64,000 nucleotides of DNA from Ulva prolifera (GCA_023078555.1 CM041200.1:7928807-7992806); one strand, 5' to 3'. Numbered from the stretch's first letter, positions 20,242-32,796 are shown. Numbers and translations: made by a program. The notes: generated from the sequence alone by a model not told the origin.

Positions 20242-23200
20242 TCGTGCATGTCCGCGAGCCGCTGCGAGATGTTGGAGAGCACCTACGACACAGTGCACGC
20301 AGGTGAGCGGAGGGTGTGTGGCAATCCAGTGATATGGCCACTACACCACTGGACCCTTGCACGTTGCGATGACTCAGCATTGAAGCGAAATTCAAGAGCG
20401 TGGAACGGCCGCTGTCCCAGCAGGGGGGAACGCACGGCGAGAGATGCAAAGAGGTCCGGCTGCGCCCGCTCGCTCCAGTCCTGTAGGCTCTCCCCCTTCT
20501 CCATCACAATGCATGGCGGCAGCGGCCGCCCCCGGGGGCCCATGGAGCCCCCCACCCCGGCATCACACACTGCCTCCACCTTTGGCAGGAACTGCGCGGC
20601 TGCGCGGGACATCTGGGAGCTGCGTGCATGTGCCGCATGCGCGGCGGCGGGGCTGGCGCCACTGTGTGCAGGTGCCGCAGGTGTCGTCCCTGCGCCGTCA
20701 TCGTACCCTGAGAGGGCATCAGGGGTTCGTCTGGAGGGAGTGCTGCCTGTGCCGGCACCTTCAGGTGAGGGGTCCCCGGTGGCTGCGGGGGCGCAGGCAG
20801 AGTAGAGGGCGGCCTCGGCACGAAACGCTTCGCGGTCGAGGAAGAATTTCACGGCGTACTCGCTGCGGTCCCTGTGGCCACGCACGAACTGCACCACCGC
20901 CTGGCCTGCAGGGCAGAAGCGGAATTGAACGGGTGGCTCGTCTCTGGCAAAGCGGCTGAAATCCTCGCTGACAGTCATGCATATACCTGGTATAAAGCCG
21001 CCATGCAAATTCAAGAAAAGCAGCGTCTACAAGGCGTGCAGGGTTGTTTGCCAGCTGAAGCCAAACAGCCACGGAACCGCGGCGGATGTCACGCATGTAA
21101 TCAGGCCACAGCGGTGTCTATCGTCTTGCAGGATGTCTTACTGTCGGATGCACATGCATGGCACACGCTCTCACACCCCTGAAGCAGGGGCCCGCACCGC
21201 CGCGCCGCCGCTCCTCTCGCCCCAGTATCTCGTACTTACCCAGGAACAACTCATCAGGAGCACATGCATGTGCACGTGCGTCTAGCCACCGCTGCAGCGC
21301 AACCACATCCCGGTCTGCGGCGATGATGTCTGTCGCCCACATCCCGATGTCGCCTGTGGGAGCCCGCGTGGTGTCCTTGCCGTGTCCCTTCGTGTTCCCA
21401 TCATGCTGCGCACCATGGATATGCGAACTCGGCCACCCAGAGTCCAGAGAACCCTGTTGTGAGAGACTCACGGCCGCCACGCCAGAATCGTGCTCCGCAG
21501 CCGCGGCGCGCCACGTGGCGCCGGTGCGGCCGTTGGAGGACAACGACGCCTCTGTATGCATGTTTGTCATGCATGCGTCTGTGCTCCGCGTCGTCACGCT
21601 GTCAGAGTATGGTAACAGCACGACCGTGCCGCCGACCGCCGTGCTGCCCTCACTGTATGCTGCGAGGGAGCTCTGGTCCGCAGCACACAGCATGACCGGC
21701 GGCGGCTCCGTCAGCGCGCCGGCGCCGGCCCTCGCGGACATCGGCGACCCTGCCGTGGCACGGGCGGACGTCGGCGTCGCCGTTGCGGCCTCGGGCCGCA
21801 GCGGCCCCCGCGCCGAGCTGCTGCCGCTGAGCGGCCGCCGCCGCGGCGGCGCGCCGCCGGCGGCGGCGCGGCCTCTGTCCCACAGCAGCTGCGACGGACC
21901 GACCGCCTCCTGCTCCGCGGCGAGATCGAGTCGTGCGGCCAACATGTGGTGCACCCCCGGCGGTGCCAGGACGTGAGAGGTGTCAGGGCTTTCGGATCGG
22001 GTGGTCTCGATCGTCGGTGCTCCAAGCCTGCGGGGGGAGAAACCGACTGGGCAGATCTCCACAGGGCCGGATTCCCACGTCTGATACGTGCCGTAGGTGT
22101 TTATAGCGGCACCGTTGAGTGTCCACAGGTGGAGGGCCTTAGTGGGGTCCAGTGAACGCACGGGGTCTGAGCGGGATGGAACACCCGAGGGCACCTGCAT
22201 GCGTGTACTTCAGCCTTGGAGACATATGGAGCTCCGTTCCTGCGCTGCTCGGTGCGGCTGCTGTGTGGCTGAAGCCGCGACACATGAGATTGACATTAGG
22301 CATACGCACCGGGTGGACAACTCCTGGACCGATGAACACACGGGACCGGCCACCGACGGCAGTTGTCCAGAAAGCCGGACGATGTACGATTGAAACTCGC
22401 TGACGCCTAATGCCTGACAACACACCCCAACAAACTCCACACAATGGCAGCCAGCTGCTGATGGGGCTAGATGTGCATGGATTGCGTATACCAGTACGGT
22501 AAGCTGCATGTAAACGGGTCACCCAGTCACCCAGACCAATTAATGGGTCTGGCCATTGGGTCGCATTGTAGGGCCACTTCGTATGTTTACAGGACGGCCG
22601 GCGACATTACGTTTCTTCTTGAGAATTTCGTGCTCGGTTGGTCCGCTTCTGGTCAAGTATGTATGTTATGGATGTTTGATTTTATTGGCCACCATAGGGA
22701 TTGTGTAGTCGTGATACATTTTCCGGCTCGTACCGTGCTCGTTGCGAACTCCGCCCGGGCCGTCCGCCAGCTCCCCTTCCCCGCAGATATCAAACTCTGG
22801 CTGTTGCACACTCTGTCGGTGTCATCTGCACCGCCCTTCTTGGCACCCCCACCTGCCCGGAGCATGTAACGCCGGCGCAGGTACAACCCCCCCGCCACCA
22901 GCAGCAACAGCACAGCGGCGGCACTGGCCACGGCGGCGATGCCCCCCGAGCTGAGTGCCTCGGCAGACTTTGCCGACGTCGGTGGTGGCGGGGCGGGGCG
23001 GGAAAGGTCGAGCGGGGGTACGATTATCAAGCCGGGGTGGTCGAGGGGGCTCCATGGCTCGGGGGCGAGGGACGTACGGTTGGCAGGCACTGGAGGGGGC
23101 TCGAGTTTGAAGGAGGGCCAGTTGGGTGGCGTAGAGATCGCCGGCAGATCCTGCAAGCGGGCGCCTACATCTGGTGCTTGTGTTCGATGAACGATGGGGG

Positions 23201-26200
23201 CACTGGTGCCGGTTTGTTCCGCTGTTCATGCGACGAGGCAAAACCCCGTCGCGTTCCATCATGATGAGTGCACGCATGCATGCAAGAGCTGCGAAGTTCA
23301 GACTGAGACTGAAGATTGTGGCTGCATTGCGCGAGACTGCTGCGCGAGGCCACATCATGGCATGACACCGCAGCATGAGGCGGACCCGGTCAGCAGAATT
23401 CACAGGGAGCGGGTATCACACCGCCCTCACCGCTCGGAACCATGGGTCCTCCTCGTCCAACACCAGCTCCTCAAACTGCGACAGTGGCGTGTAGTCCACC
23501 TCTCCGTCATCCCCTGCGCCGAGAGAGTCCACAGCCGGTCCAGGCGTGTACGCATATCCCGGCGCAAACGCATACCCGGGAGCATATGCAAACGCGTCCG
23601 GCGCGGGCCCGGGGGCGGCATACTCCGGCCCGTACACATACACGTAGTCCCCGTAGCCATCCCCCGGCCCGTCGGCGTACGCGCTATCTAGATAGTCGAT
23701 GTACTCCTGCGAGACGTACCCCGTGACCGAGCTGCCGCCGCGGTTCCGCGCGCGCATGCGCGCCTGCTGCTGCAGAGATCTCTCCGGGCAGCCCGGCTGC
23801 GGCGCCACTGCCTCCACGTGCCAGAACTCATGCATGCAGTCGCTCATGATGCCATCCTCAATCTCCATGTCTGCGGCAAAGAGGCCGGCGGCTGCCGGGG
23901 GTACCGGCTCCACGGTGACGTCGTACGCGGCGTCGTCCTCCGCGTAAAAGTACACGCCGTAACTCAAAAACGGCGGCTCGTAGTCGGTCGCGGTCGTGCT
24001 GACGACGGCGCCGCGATCGAGGGTGACGTTGGCGAAGGAGACATTGGAGAAGCGGGCGGCGCCGCCTTCGGAGACGTCGACGAGCTCGACGGCGAGGCGC
24101 ATGTTCCGGAAGACGGTGTTGCGGAGGTGCACGGCACTGCCAAAGGCGACGCGGAGGGGGGGCTGTGCGCCCTCCCAGTCTGAGAAGATCGAGTCTGCAT
24201 GGCACGACAGACGACTCAGCTCGGGACTGAACCTACCCCCGCAGGCACTTTTGCGCTGCTTGCTGCTTTCGCGGTGATGTCCGCCTCGCCGCCTTTATCT
24301 TTGTAACACCCAGAAGTGGGTGGATTGAGTTGCATGGGGCCACGTGGGCAATCTGCTGTGAAAGCGGCTATGCAGGCGCTTGTGTGGGCAGGGGGGCGGT
24401 GTGGCCGACGGCAGTGGCCATGGGTTTGATAGAATCAGTGGGTGTGAATCGTTGCGTAGAATGCATGCATGCATGAAGAGCACACGGGTGCACCACCGGG
24501 GTGAGCGTGAGCACGGTGTGTGCGCACGCCGGGCGTCAACACTGGAGCGCAACCTCCAAAACCCATATACCAGTGCATGAGTCAGATGCGTGGTGCAATC
24601 ACTCAAGAAACACCTCGACAGACGCCCGTGACGAAACGCAGAGCATCATGCAACCGGCATCGCAAGCAGCAACAATGAGTACTGGTTGCAAAAAAAAATC
24701 GGCCGCACCAGATATGAGTGCCGAGGACATCATCTGCGCCAGCACCACGCCCTTCGAGCTTCGCCGGGGCTCGCTCTGCAACGTCGCGTTGGTGACGTAC
24801 AGCTCGCTCGCCTCCACCCCGAGCAGATTGAAGTTGATATCGGCACCTGCGGACACAAACGCAAAGTCCTCCCGCACCCGCTGACGCATCGCCTTCAGGT
24901 AGACGTTGTCCAGCCACAGCTGGCCGCCGTTGCTCATGAGGAGCGTGTCGCTGATGAGCAGCAGGCACTGCCGTGGCTTCAGGGGGAGGAGCGCGGCCGC
25001 CTCGGCCCGGGAGAGGCCGAGGGCGGCCGCAGCGTCGGGGTTGCTGCAGTTGCCCTGCATGCGCATGTCAGGGTTGTTGCAGTTGCCCTGCATGCCCTGC
25101 ACACATACAGCGGTGCCATGGCCAGCTGCATCAAGTGATGTGAGTCAAAGGACTGTGGGGGTGAGGTTCTGGTGCCACAGGGGACAGCATGCACGAGCAC
25201 CTGTTAGGGTTTCCAACACCCCACGTGGGTGGCGTGGTGTCACAGCGATTAGTCAAGCAAAGTGGGGTAAGTCTGGATTTACTTAGCCGGATTCTCAAGA
25301 GGATACTGGCAACTCCGAAGGATTGCCGAAGGAGTAAATGGATAGAAGTTAGTAACGGCGCAACTCGTGATTCAGAAGCCTGGACAGTAGAAGCCTGCAC
25401 AGTAGCGGCCACCCCTCTTCCCCTGGTTGTTGCTCGCGGTGCTACCTGCCTTGCTTGCTGTGTCCTTGTAACACAGTAGCGGCCACCAACGATACCCCAG
25501 CTGCTGCTGCGGCATGCATGGGGCAGTGTGCCTCACGGACAAGGCTGGAGAGGCAGGCAGCCCCGCCCACAACCGCAGAGCAATCCCACGTCACCCCCGC
25601 CACTCTGGCACAGCCTGGCTGCGTGGGGCGCCGCCCAGCACGCAGCACAGAGCACAGCATGCCCGCGGGGGGCGCAGACACAGCCCCCACACGACAGACT
25701 GCCGCAGTTGCTGCATCGGCGCCCAGCGCGTTGCAGTGGACAGCGGAGCAGCTCAGCGCTGCCGCACAGCCGTGCCTCTGCCGCCCGGGGTGCTTGTTCG
25801 CGCGGGCATTGATCATGCGCTGCACCAGACTCTTGCAAATGAACCTGGCACCCATGTCCCACCGACGAGCTTGAGCACCAGTAGCCATCCATGCAAAAGC
25901 AGGCTGCGGTGACAGAGAGCAAGAAACAAAACACAGAGCCCTGAACGATGAGGCAGACGGGCTCACCCGGATCGAACGCGTGGCCGTTGCAGCATAGAGC
26001 AGAGCGAATTCGAGGTCCTTATGGTCTGCCGGCTTAGCCTCGTTGTCGGCCGCCGCAACCGGGTTGACCACCCGCGACAGCTGCCGCATGTCGAGATGCT
26101 CCCGGATCTCGATGTCCCGTGCGCCGGCTGCCGTCGCGTTGCGCAGCTGCTGCGGAGTTCGCACTGCAGTGACCTGCGCAGGTGCCGGGGCCGCCGCCGC

Positions 26201-26401
26201 GGTGTTTGTGGAGGTGGGGGTGGCGGACGGCGGCGCTGGGGGCGTGGTGGTCGAGTCGAGGAGGTGGCGGGAGGGGTGTGTGTGAGAGTGGAGGGCCTGG
26301 GGCTGCTGGAGCTGCACAGATTTTGGCACAGGTTGGCGTTGGTCGGCGTCTGCTAGCAGACAGCCCAGCTGGGCCAGCTGAGCTGGCCTGTGCCACAATT
26401 C
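19224..26401 (-). CDS. Receptor kinase family copy C (beta-helix ectodomain, TM, kinase)
   Basis: Exons are 26401-25967, 25054 (or 25087)-24709, 24194-23431, 23150-22812, 22194-21198, 20905-20436, 20282-19956 and 19427-19224 (stop). The frame is kept through all joins, giving about 1,293 residues without a signal-peptide exon, which I could not identify. The ectodomain shows VTAVRTPQQL, DIEIREHLDMR, GNCSNPD, PRQCLLLISDTLLMSNGG, VHLRNTVFRNMRLAVEL, YFYAEDDAAYDV and SDCM. A Tyr/Gly/Pro/Ala-rich tail (YGDYVYVYGPEY region) precedes the membrane exon, whose hydrophobic core is IAAVASAAAVLLLLVAGGLY followed by RRR. The kinase has YAVKFFLD, a Pro/Ser/Ala-rich insert unique to this copy after EAALYSAC, HRDLKPGNVMW (Ala to Gly in the catalytic loop), VIDFGCA, AAPEV and DAWSLG. 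The catalytic residues are intact. Confidence 0.88.
19660..19797. repeat. Minisatellite, 15-mer AAGGCCAGCAATCAC, in a copy C intron
   Basis: About nine copies of a 15-bp unit lie in the intron between the last two exons of gene C. One copy is enlarged by a CAG triplet and some read AAGGACAGCAATCAC. Both strands read open (SNHKA or VIAGL repeats), but this only reflects the multiple-of-three period. Confidence 0.9.
20317..20353. repeat. R4 hairpin element in a copy C intron
   Basis: TGTGGCAATCCAGTGATATG is followed by GCCACTACACCACTGGA. It is in the intron between the two central kinase exons and is reversed in its central part relative to the copy at 62381-62425. Confidence 0.65.
24246..24306 (+). 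mobile_element. R2 element in a copy C intron
   Basis: CTTTCGCGGTGATGTCCGCC is followed by TCGCCGCCTTTATCTTTGTA and A. It sits between ectodomain exons 2 and 3 of gene C and opposes the gene's direction. Confidence 0.6.
25262..25325. repeat. R3 repeat, diverged copy
   Basis: GGATTTACTTAGCCGGATTC is followed by ACTGGCAACTCCGAAGG. It matches the R3 copies at 1657, 30757 and 43291 and sits in an intron of gene C. Confidence 0.55.
25398..25487 (+). mobile_element. R2 element with perfect 16-bp target duplication
   Basis: CACAGTAGCGGCCACC at 25398-25413 recurs at 25472-25487. The insert between them is only 58 bp, ending TGCTCGCGGTGCTACCTGCC and GTCCTTGTAA. It is the cleanest and shortest insertion in the window and defines the minimal mobile 3' end. 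It lies in the first visible intron of gene C. Confidence 0.85.
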
Positions 26402-28041
26402 CTGCCGAGAACAACTCACAGGAGAGCTCAAGCCATTGCATAGCAGATAACAAGGACACAATACATGGTATTGTGATAACGAGATGCTTGGGGAAACGTG
26501 TGTGTCCACAGAACACTGTGATCAAGAACAGACACAGGCCGAGGCCCGGGCAGGTCGAATTGATAGATCTCGTAACCACAGCTACCAACGCTGCTTGATC
26601 AGGTCTTGGCCAAAGAGTCCCTGACATGCTGTTCTGGATGCTGAGCAAGGATGCAGGCATGTGGTGCCATGCCAAATGGGGTCTGCTCCAGGATGTGTGG
26701 CAGGCCAGCTTGACCTGTTTGAAGTTGTTGACCAGGCAACGCCCTGCTAAATTGTGGCAGCAGCCACGTGCCAGCTAAACACAGACGATCGCGAAAACTT
26801 TCAATTCAGGGAGTATCTGGCGTTCGTGAGCGCGCGATGGTCTTGGCCAGGATTGCTTCCAGTGGATCTGGAAATTCACACAATGGTGAGACACCCGCGA
26901 TGAGCCTTGGCCGTTGCCCGCTCGTACATACCCAGCATTAGCGACCCTCGGTCAGATACATGCTGCCTACAGTGATTCACCAATGAATTGCTAGCGGCTT
27001 TCGGTGGCTGTCAGCGGGAGCGAACCGCATACGCAGCTGTGCTGCATTCACGGTCAGCAAGCATATAGATGGGCACAGACAGTGAACGCAAATACGACCC
27101 CATCTACGGGACGTGGCGACATATATGTATCAGTGCCGTAGCCAAGAGACGGCTGCGTTGTAATTTGGAGTGACAGAGAGCGATGCAAACCTGCAGCGGA
27201 TGGTCCAGATGGTCCGTGACATCGCTCCGTGCCAGTCCCTGGCAGCTGAGAATTAGCGCTACCCACGCTGCGCGAATCACCTCTTGTAGCATATCTTCAG
27301 CAACTAGTATTGATCATGGTCTGTCTCGGGCCGGAACCTGGTCTCGCCAAGCCTTCCGGGGGACGTTCCGCACTCGGATCGGACTGTACACGCAGCCAGA
27401 ACACTGCAGCTGTCGATCCCACCACAGGCGCAATGGAGCACGCGACTGGCCCTGACAAAAACAAGTACCACTATCAAGGGCGTATGCCTGAACGCGGCAT
27501 GCGAACTCATAGCGCACGTTTAGACACGATGGACAGACATAGGTTTTGGATCCATGTGCATGCACGTCTGGCCATCCAATGAATCAAAACATCACGTGTC
27601 TGACAAGAACAATACCCGGCCACGAAGTACGGTAGCTACGCGGCCGCGAGCGGCTAATGCTCGTACTACCAGGTCAGCCGGCAGGCCCCAGGACACGCGC
27701 TGACCTACGCAGTCCGAACAGATCTGCTGTGGACTCGTTCCGACAATTCATCCGTCAGCACCGACCGAAACTCAATGGCATCCAGCTGAACCATGTCGGT
27801 CTAGCCCGCGAGCGCGATCGTGGTGTTCGCGTCCGGCTCCCTGTCCGGTAAGAGAACAGTGGAGCTGTGCCAAGCTAGCATTTCGTGCCGCTTTTTCGGT
27901 GTGTCCCATGTGCCGCACTCCTGTAGAACCCGTGGGTCCACAGTCATGTCTCCAAATATCGAAACCGTACCCTGCAGTGCACTGGCAAGGCTAGATGCGA
28001 GTGATGTCGAGGTGTATCTACGTCTGAGTAGTGGAGTGAAT

Positions 28042-28150
28042 CGTCATTGGGCTGTGTGTGTGTGTGTGTGTTGCTGTTGATTCGGATGAGATTCTGTTGT
28101 GGAATTAGTCTTCTCCCATTCACTCTTTTGTAAATGACGTCATTGGGCTG
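28042..28150 (+). mobile_element. R1 element with 13-bp target duplication
   Basis: CGTCATTGGGCTG at 28042-28054 recurs at 28138-28150 around an 83-bp insert. The insert is a (TG)n tract, the R1 core TTCGGATGAGATTC, then CTCCCATTCACTCTTTTGTA and AATGA. Confidence 0.8.
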
Positions 28151-28725
28151 ACCATTGCCAGGCGCGACCCCAGATATCCCTACCAGAGCGCATCGCGATG
28201 CAGCACTCTGGCTGTAGGTCTGATCACGTCGACGCAACGTGGCCTCGCAAGGCGGAACGTGGTATGCTTGACCCGCGATCTGAACAGTATACATGTGAAT
28301 CGACAGGTTAGCTCAGTCGAAGTCCCTGCAGCGTCGGCTCTTTACATGAGTGTACAGCTCACACGGACACGGCAACTGCGAGGGCCTGCATCCGTAATGG
28401 GATCGACATCATCGAGGCGAGCATACGGTTCCAGAGACTGTATATGATGTACAACGCATCTTCCGAACAAGGGTGCCTTTGCCTGCAAGATTCGGTGAAA
28501 AGACTGTCACAGGTCGCGAGCGAGCGCTACCTGTGGAACAGGATGTAGAGCGCAACGCTGTTTGCAGGTCACGCCCACGCCAAGATCAACCTAAACGAGC
28601 TGCAGGACCCAATCCTTACACGATTGCGAAAAGTCTACACGACGGCATTACATGCTTTCATGTGCCCGGCTCGCACTGAGCGTCCACATGCTCAGCGCAG
28701 TAACAATGTCTCATGTCTACTGTGC

Positions 28726-29351
28726 AAGGGATGGTGTGTGTGTTACAAGGACAAAGCAAGCGAGGCAGGTAGCACCGCAAGCAAGAACCAGGGGAACCGC
28801 ACACCACGCAGCAAGCCACACGAAGCGCTCACCAAAACACCCACGCAACGGCAGCACCCGCGCCGGACACAGCCACACAGCCACATAGCCACACAGCCAC
28901 ACACACGCCCACGCCCACACGCCCATCCCCACCCGAACCCCGCCCACCAGCCATGCTCACGAGCCCCGGAAGCACAAGCAGCCAAGGCCGCCCAGCAAAC
29001 AAACAGCGAGAGCGCAACAACAACCCCCAACCCCCAGCCCCGGGAGGCCCCCGCCTCCCCCAACAGAACCCCCCAAGCCCAGCCCTCGCACACCACCCCG
29101 CCCGCCCGCAAACCCACACCCGCAACCCCCAAATGCCAACCCAGCCCGCCCAAACTACCGGGCCGCGCCCCAACGGCGGGCCACACGCAGGCGCACGGGG
29201 AACACACCAGCGAAACGCCTCACGCCCGAGCCGCCACCACAACAAAGCGGACGAGGCCACGAGCGCACACGCAGCGGCGACCGCCTACCACGCAGCCCGG
29301 GCGTGCGCGCAGGGCCGCTCAGGCCGGGTGGCCTGTGAAGGGATGGTGTGT
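28726..29351 (-). mobile_element. Longest R2 element, 598 bp, with 14-bp target duplication
   Basis: AAGGGATGGTGTGT at 28726-28739 recurs at 29338-29351. The insert is strongly C-rich on the plus strand. On the minus strand it ends with the R2 subtype-2 core (TTCCCCTGGTTCTTGCTTGC, then GGTGCTACCTGCC and TCCTTGTAA). A minus-strand frame of 154 codons (29207-28743) runs to a TAA that is the terminal TTGTAA itself, ending LLAVLPASLALSL. A similar ending (LLAVLPALLAWSL) is seen in the copy at 18066-18160, so the terminus may be a coding 3' end; the composition is so skewed that this is uncertain. No reverse transcriptase motif is present. Confidence 0.72.
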
Positions 29352-30756
29352 CATGACCATTGCCATCACGCCAGACATCGACGAGTTCATGGAATATGGA
29401 AACCGCCTGTCCAGCCGCAGCGTTGTTCACTCATGCAATGCGGGAGAGATCTTTGGCAGCGAGCCTATATCTGGGCAGGCATCTGGCTGTCCTCAGACCT
29501 CCTCAAGAGAGTCATTACCTCTGATAGGACAGTGAATTATTCCACCTTTGGAATCAAGTCATGGCAAACACAAAGTTACGGAAAACAGCGTGTTACAGAT
29601 CTCTTTTCCAAGTTGTGATGGTGACCGGCCCACAGCAGGAACCAGCTTTGCATCTTCGAGACAGCCCTTCCATGTGCTGCCACTGGACAAAGCTCAGATC
29701 TTGTGTGGATCCATATAGACATGTGAGGAACACAGCTAGCGCTATCAAAACCAAAACTATGCATGCAATCATCATTTTCGGCAATCGTCCTCGACACCTG
29801 CTTGCTCAAGCCAGTCCTGAGCAATGTTGTAGTCACGTCTGACAGCTACCAGATGGCACTCGTGGCGGCAGCACCCTCCTGCCAATGAGCTCACTGCTCT
29901 CTCCACCGCCGCTGAAGAAGAGCACAGCGCTTCTGCAAAACTCACGCAAAGCAAGCCAAAAACCCTCACAAGAGCCCACATCCCTCGCAAGCAACTCCAG
30001 CTCCTGAGTGTCAATCGGATGTCAATCTAGGCAGCCTCGTCTCGGGTGGCCACTTCTCAGGCCACACCCTCCAGCCCATGGGCTGATTTAGAGGCTGTGT
30101 ACACCACACGTATCTCGTGAGCTACATTCGTATCAAGCACGCCCCTGTGGGTGCCAGATGAGGACAGGGGGGGGGGCTCACGTGTGCTACGCACATGCAC
30201 CAGCAGCCCTCTGTCCTCGGTCTCACGCAAGCTGAAAGTAGGTGGAAAGGAGGCACCTGCACAGGCAGAGGGTGCTCAGGGGCTGCTAGCTGCATCATCA
30301 TGCTAGCTGGACATGAGGCTGCGCCACAAAGGGATTGTGTTTGGTGTGTTTCTTGACGGTTACAAAGGGATCATGTGTGGGGTGTATGTTGAAGCATTGC
30401 AAATGGTATTGTGAGATGAAGCAGATGACACAGATCCATGCAGTTTGCGTTGTTTTGAATTTATTCTGACATGCTATCCTGAATTGCTATTATGCAGAAG
30501 GAACCTTGTAGGCTGATGAGTCAGGAGTCCGGCGTGGCGGGCAGCAGACCTCCCCACACACAAGCCTATGCTCCCACCATGGTGCGGACACAACAACGCT
30601 GATACAAGACACCCCAAAGCACCAGCAGATAGCGAAATGTCTGTGCAGAGTCAGGCTTTCACCAATACTTAGTGATCACATTGAAGTATATTTAAAGCAA
30701 GTGTGCTGAAGCAAGTGTGCCGGAGCAGATTACTAATGTCTATAATGTCATGGTAA

Positions 30757-30850
30757 AGTAAAGTAAACCTGAATTTACTGAGCCATATCCTATTGGACAG
30801 TGGCAACTCCGAGTTAGCGGGACCACACATATGCCGAAGGGGTAAACCAC
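30757..30850. repeat. R3 repeat
   Basis: The copy reads GTAAAGTAAACCTGAATTTA, CTGAGCCATATCCTATTGGA, CAGTGGCAACTCCGAG and CCACACATATGCCGAAGG. It is the most complete of four copies; no target duplication was found. Confidence 0.65.
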
Positions 30851-31521
30851 CTGGAAACCCCCCTCAGACGACTGTACGCAACTCACAGGGCCTCCTCCTG
30901 TGCTAAGCGAGGTGGTCACGCACGGCCGTTTCGATTCCCAAAGCGCACGCAGAACGGTGGGCAGATGTAAGATCTACAATCTAGTCACGAAGAAGGAGAC
31001 TGCCTTAAAGAAATTCCAGTGCAGATGCTGGTGATTACGAGGGCAGCGGCGAGAGTCGCAATGTACTGGCGCTCTGATGACCCCGCCCCCCGAATCCTGT
31101 CATGAGTGCATCTCATTCCACCAACACATCCCCAAGCCTCACTTCATTTCAACCCACCAGCCTGGACGGGACCATCGCACAACACAGCTCCAAGCAGAAG
31201 TCTACTTGCACGGAACCTCACGTAGGCAGGGGGTGCACTTCCCGGTGCAGGCATGCTACAGACTCACAGGCAGCACCGCACCACGACCAGCCCCACAATC
31301 ACACACCGACTGCTTTCTATCCAAGCAATTGCTGACACGACCGTGCCACAGCGACCACAATCGAGGTGTCGGAGTCCAAACGACGCGCCAGCACCTGAAG
31401 CTCAGGACAAACAGATGCACGGCCGCAGACGCTTGCAGGCGAGAGAGGGAGAGAGCCGCACCGAAAGGCCGGGGGCCCCCGCCGGGGGCCCACGCGGGGG
31501 CGCGCGGGCCGCACCGGCACG

Positions 31522-32759
31522 TCACGCCTGGATCGTCGTGCGGCTGTCAAAGAGGCGCGTGCAGGTGCGGTGGAAGTGGCGCAGGGACACACGGCGCCGG
31601 GGGTTGCGCTGCAGCAGCTGCAGCACGAGGCCCCTGAACGCCCCGAGCTGCCGCTGCACCTCGGGGTCGAGCTCGCCCTCCCACGGCAGCGGGAACTCGC
31701 CCTTCAGCATCGCCACCACCTGCAACCCACCGCCAGGTGAAAAACAAAACAACTGTTTTGGGCTACGGAGAACCACATCAAGCGCTCCTTGACACCCCTC
31801 GGCAATCAAGATGGAGAAATGAAGGGATATGCAGCCGCGGGCACGAAGGTGGCACGCAGCTGTGTCTGCACTTGCTTGGATTGCAGACAACGCAATCTGT
31901 CGTGGGGCGGAAAAGCATGCAGAAGCTCACGGCGTGTGGTGTCACGATGGCCGGGGCGACATCCCGGAATGTGTCTCTGGCCACAGCGCCTGTGCGGGTG
32001 TCCAGGTTCACGTGATTGCAGGCAGTCGGGGGTGCACGCCAGCGAGCTGGACACGATCTGGATCAGAGTGAAGCAGAAGACAGGCTGCGCTGATGGCTGT
32101 CTCACAATTACACAGTGGCACCTGGTCGCTGCTGCTGCCGTCGTTGAAGGATGCAACCAGACATGCCCTGCCCAAGCGATTTGCTTCAGACAACACCATG
32201 CTCATCAAGCAACAGTGCCACGCGATACGTACGTTGCACATACCTTACTAAACTAAGTCCATCGACAGCGAGGCCAGCATTACATGGGGTCTAGGTCGAA
32301 AATTATAATCTTTGTCAGGGCAGTCCAATCTGTTGTTAGGTCAGTCACCCCGAACAATCATGGCAAACTATACCTAGACGGGTACCTAAACAACCCAGCG
32401 TTACGCGTCACATGTCGATGCATTCAATCTAGCACGGTATACACGCCAGCTAGGTGACCACATGAAACGTAGATTGAATATAGGTACATTGAGAGGCAGC
32501 GGGGCAGCACCTTGAAGCGGCCATCGGTGACCATCTTGAATGCAGGCGAACCCGTCAGCAGCTCAAACGCCATGACGCCGAGCGACCACGCGTCCAGCGC
32601 CGGCGACGCGAGCATCTTCTTCTCGTTGCCGAGCACCGCCGCGACGACCTCCGGCGCGGCGTACGCGAGCGTGAAGCTCAGCCCGACCTTCTCCCCGACG
32701 CGCGCGACACAGCCAAAGTCGATGACAGTCCAGCGGTTCTCGCGGGGGAGCCACATGAC

Positions 32760-32796
<37 letters not shown>

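Larger units (their letters stand above)
26402..31521. other. Intergenic region between copies D and C
   Basis: No gene is recognised. GC is lower than in the kinase exons. It holds an R1 copy at 28.05 kb, the longest R2 element at 28.7-29.3 kb and an R3 copy at 30.76 kb. The long Pro/Thr-rich plus-strand frames at 28.6-29.6 kb lie inside the R2 element. A signal-peptide exon for gene C should lie just right of 26.4 kb; a hydrophobic frame near 26.5 kb (LGLCLFLITVF) is only a weak candidate. Confidence 0.5.

Noticed and set aside
28296..28345. GGTTAGCTCAGTCG as part of a tRNA gene
   Set aside because: It resembles a D-arm, but no matching acceptor stem or GTTCRA box follows at the right distance.
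28624..29618. Pro/Thr/His-rich plus-strand frames that resemble a cell-wall protein
   Set aside because: They lie inside the R2 insertion bounded by the 14-bp target duplication and result from its C-rich composition.
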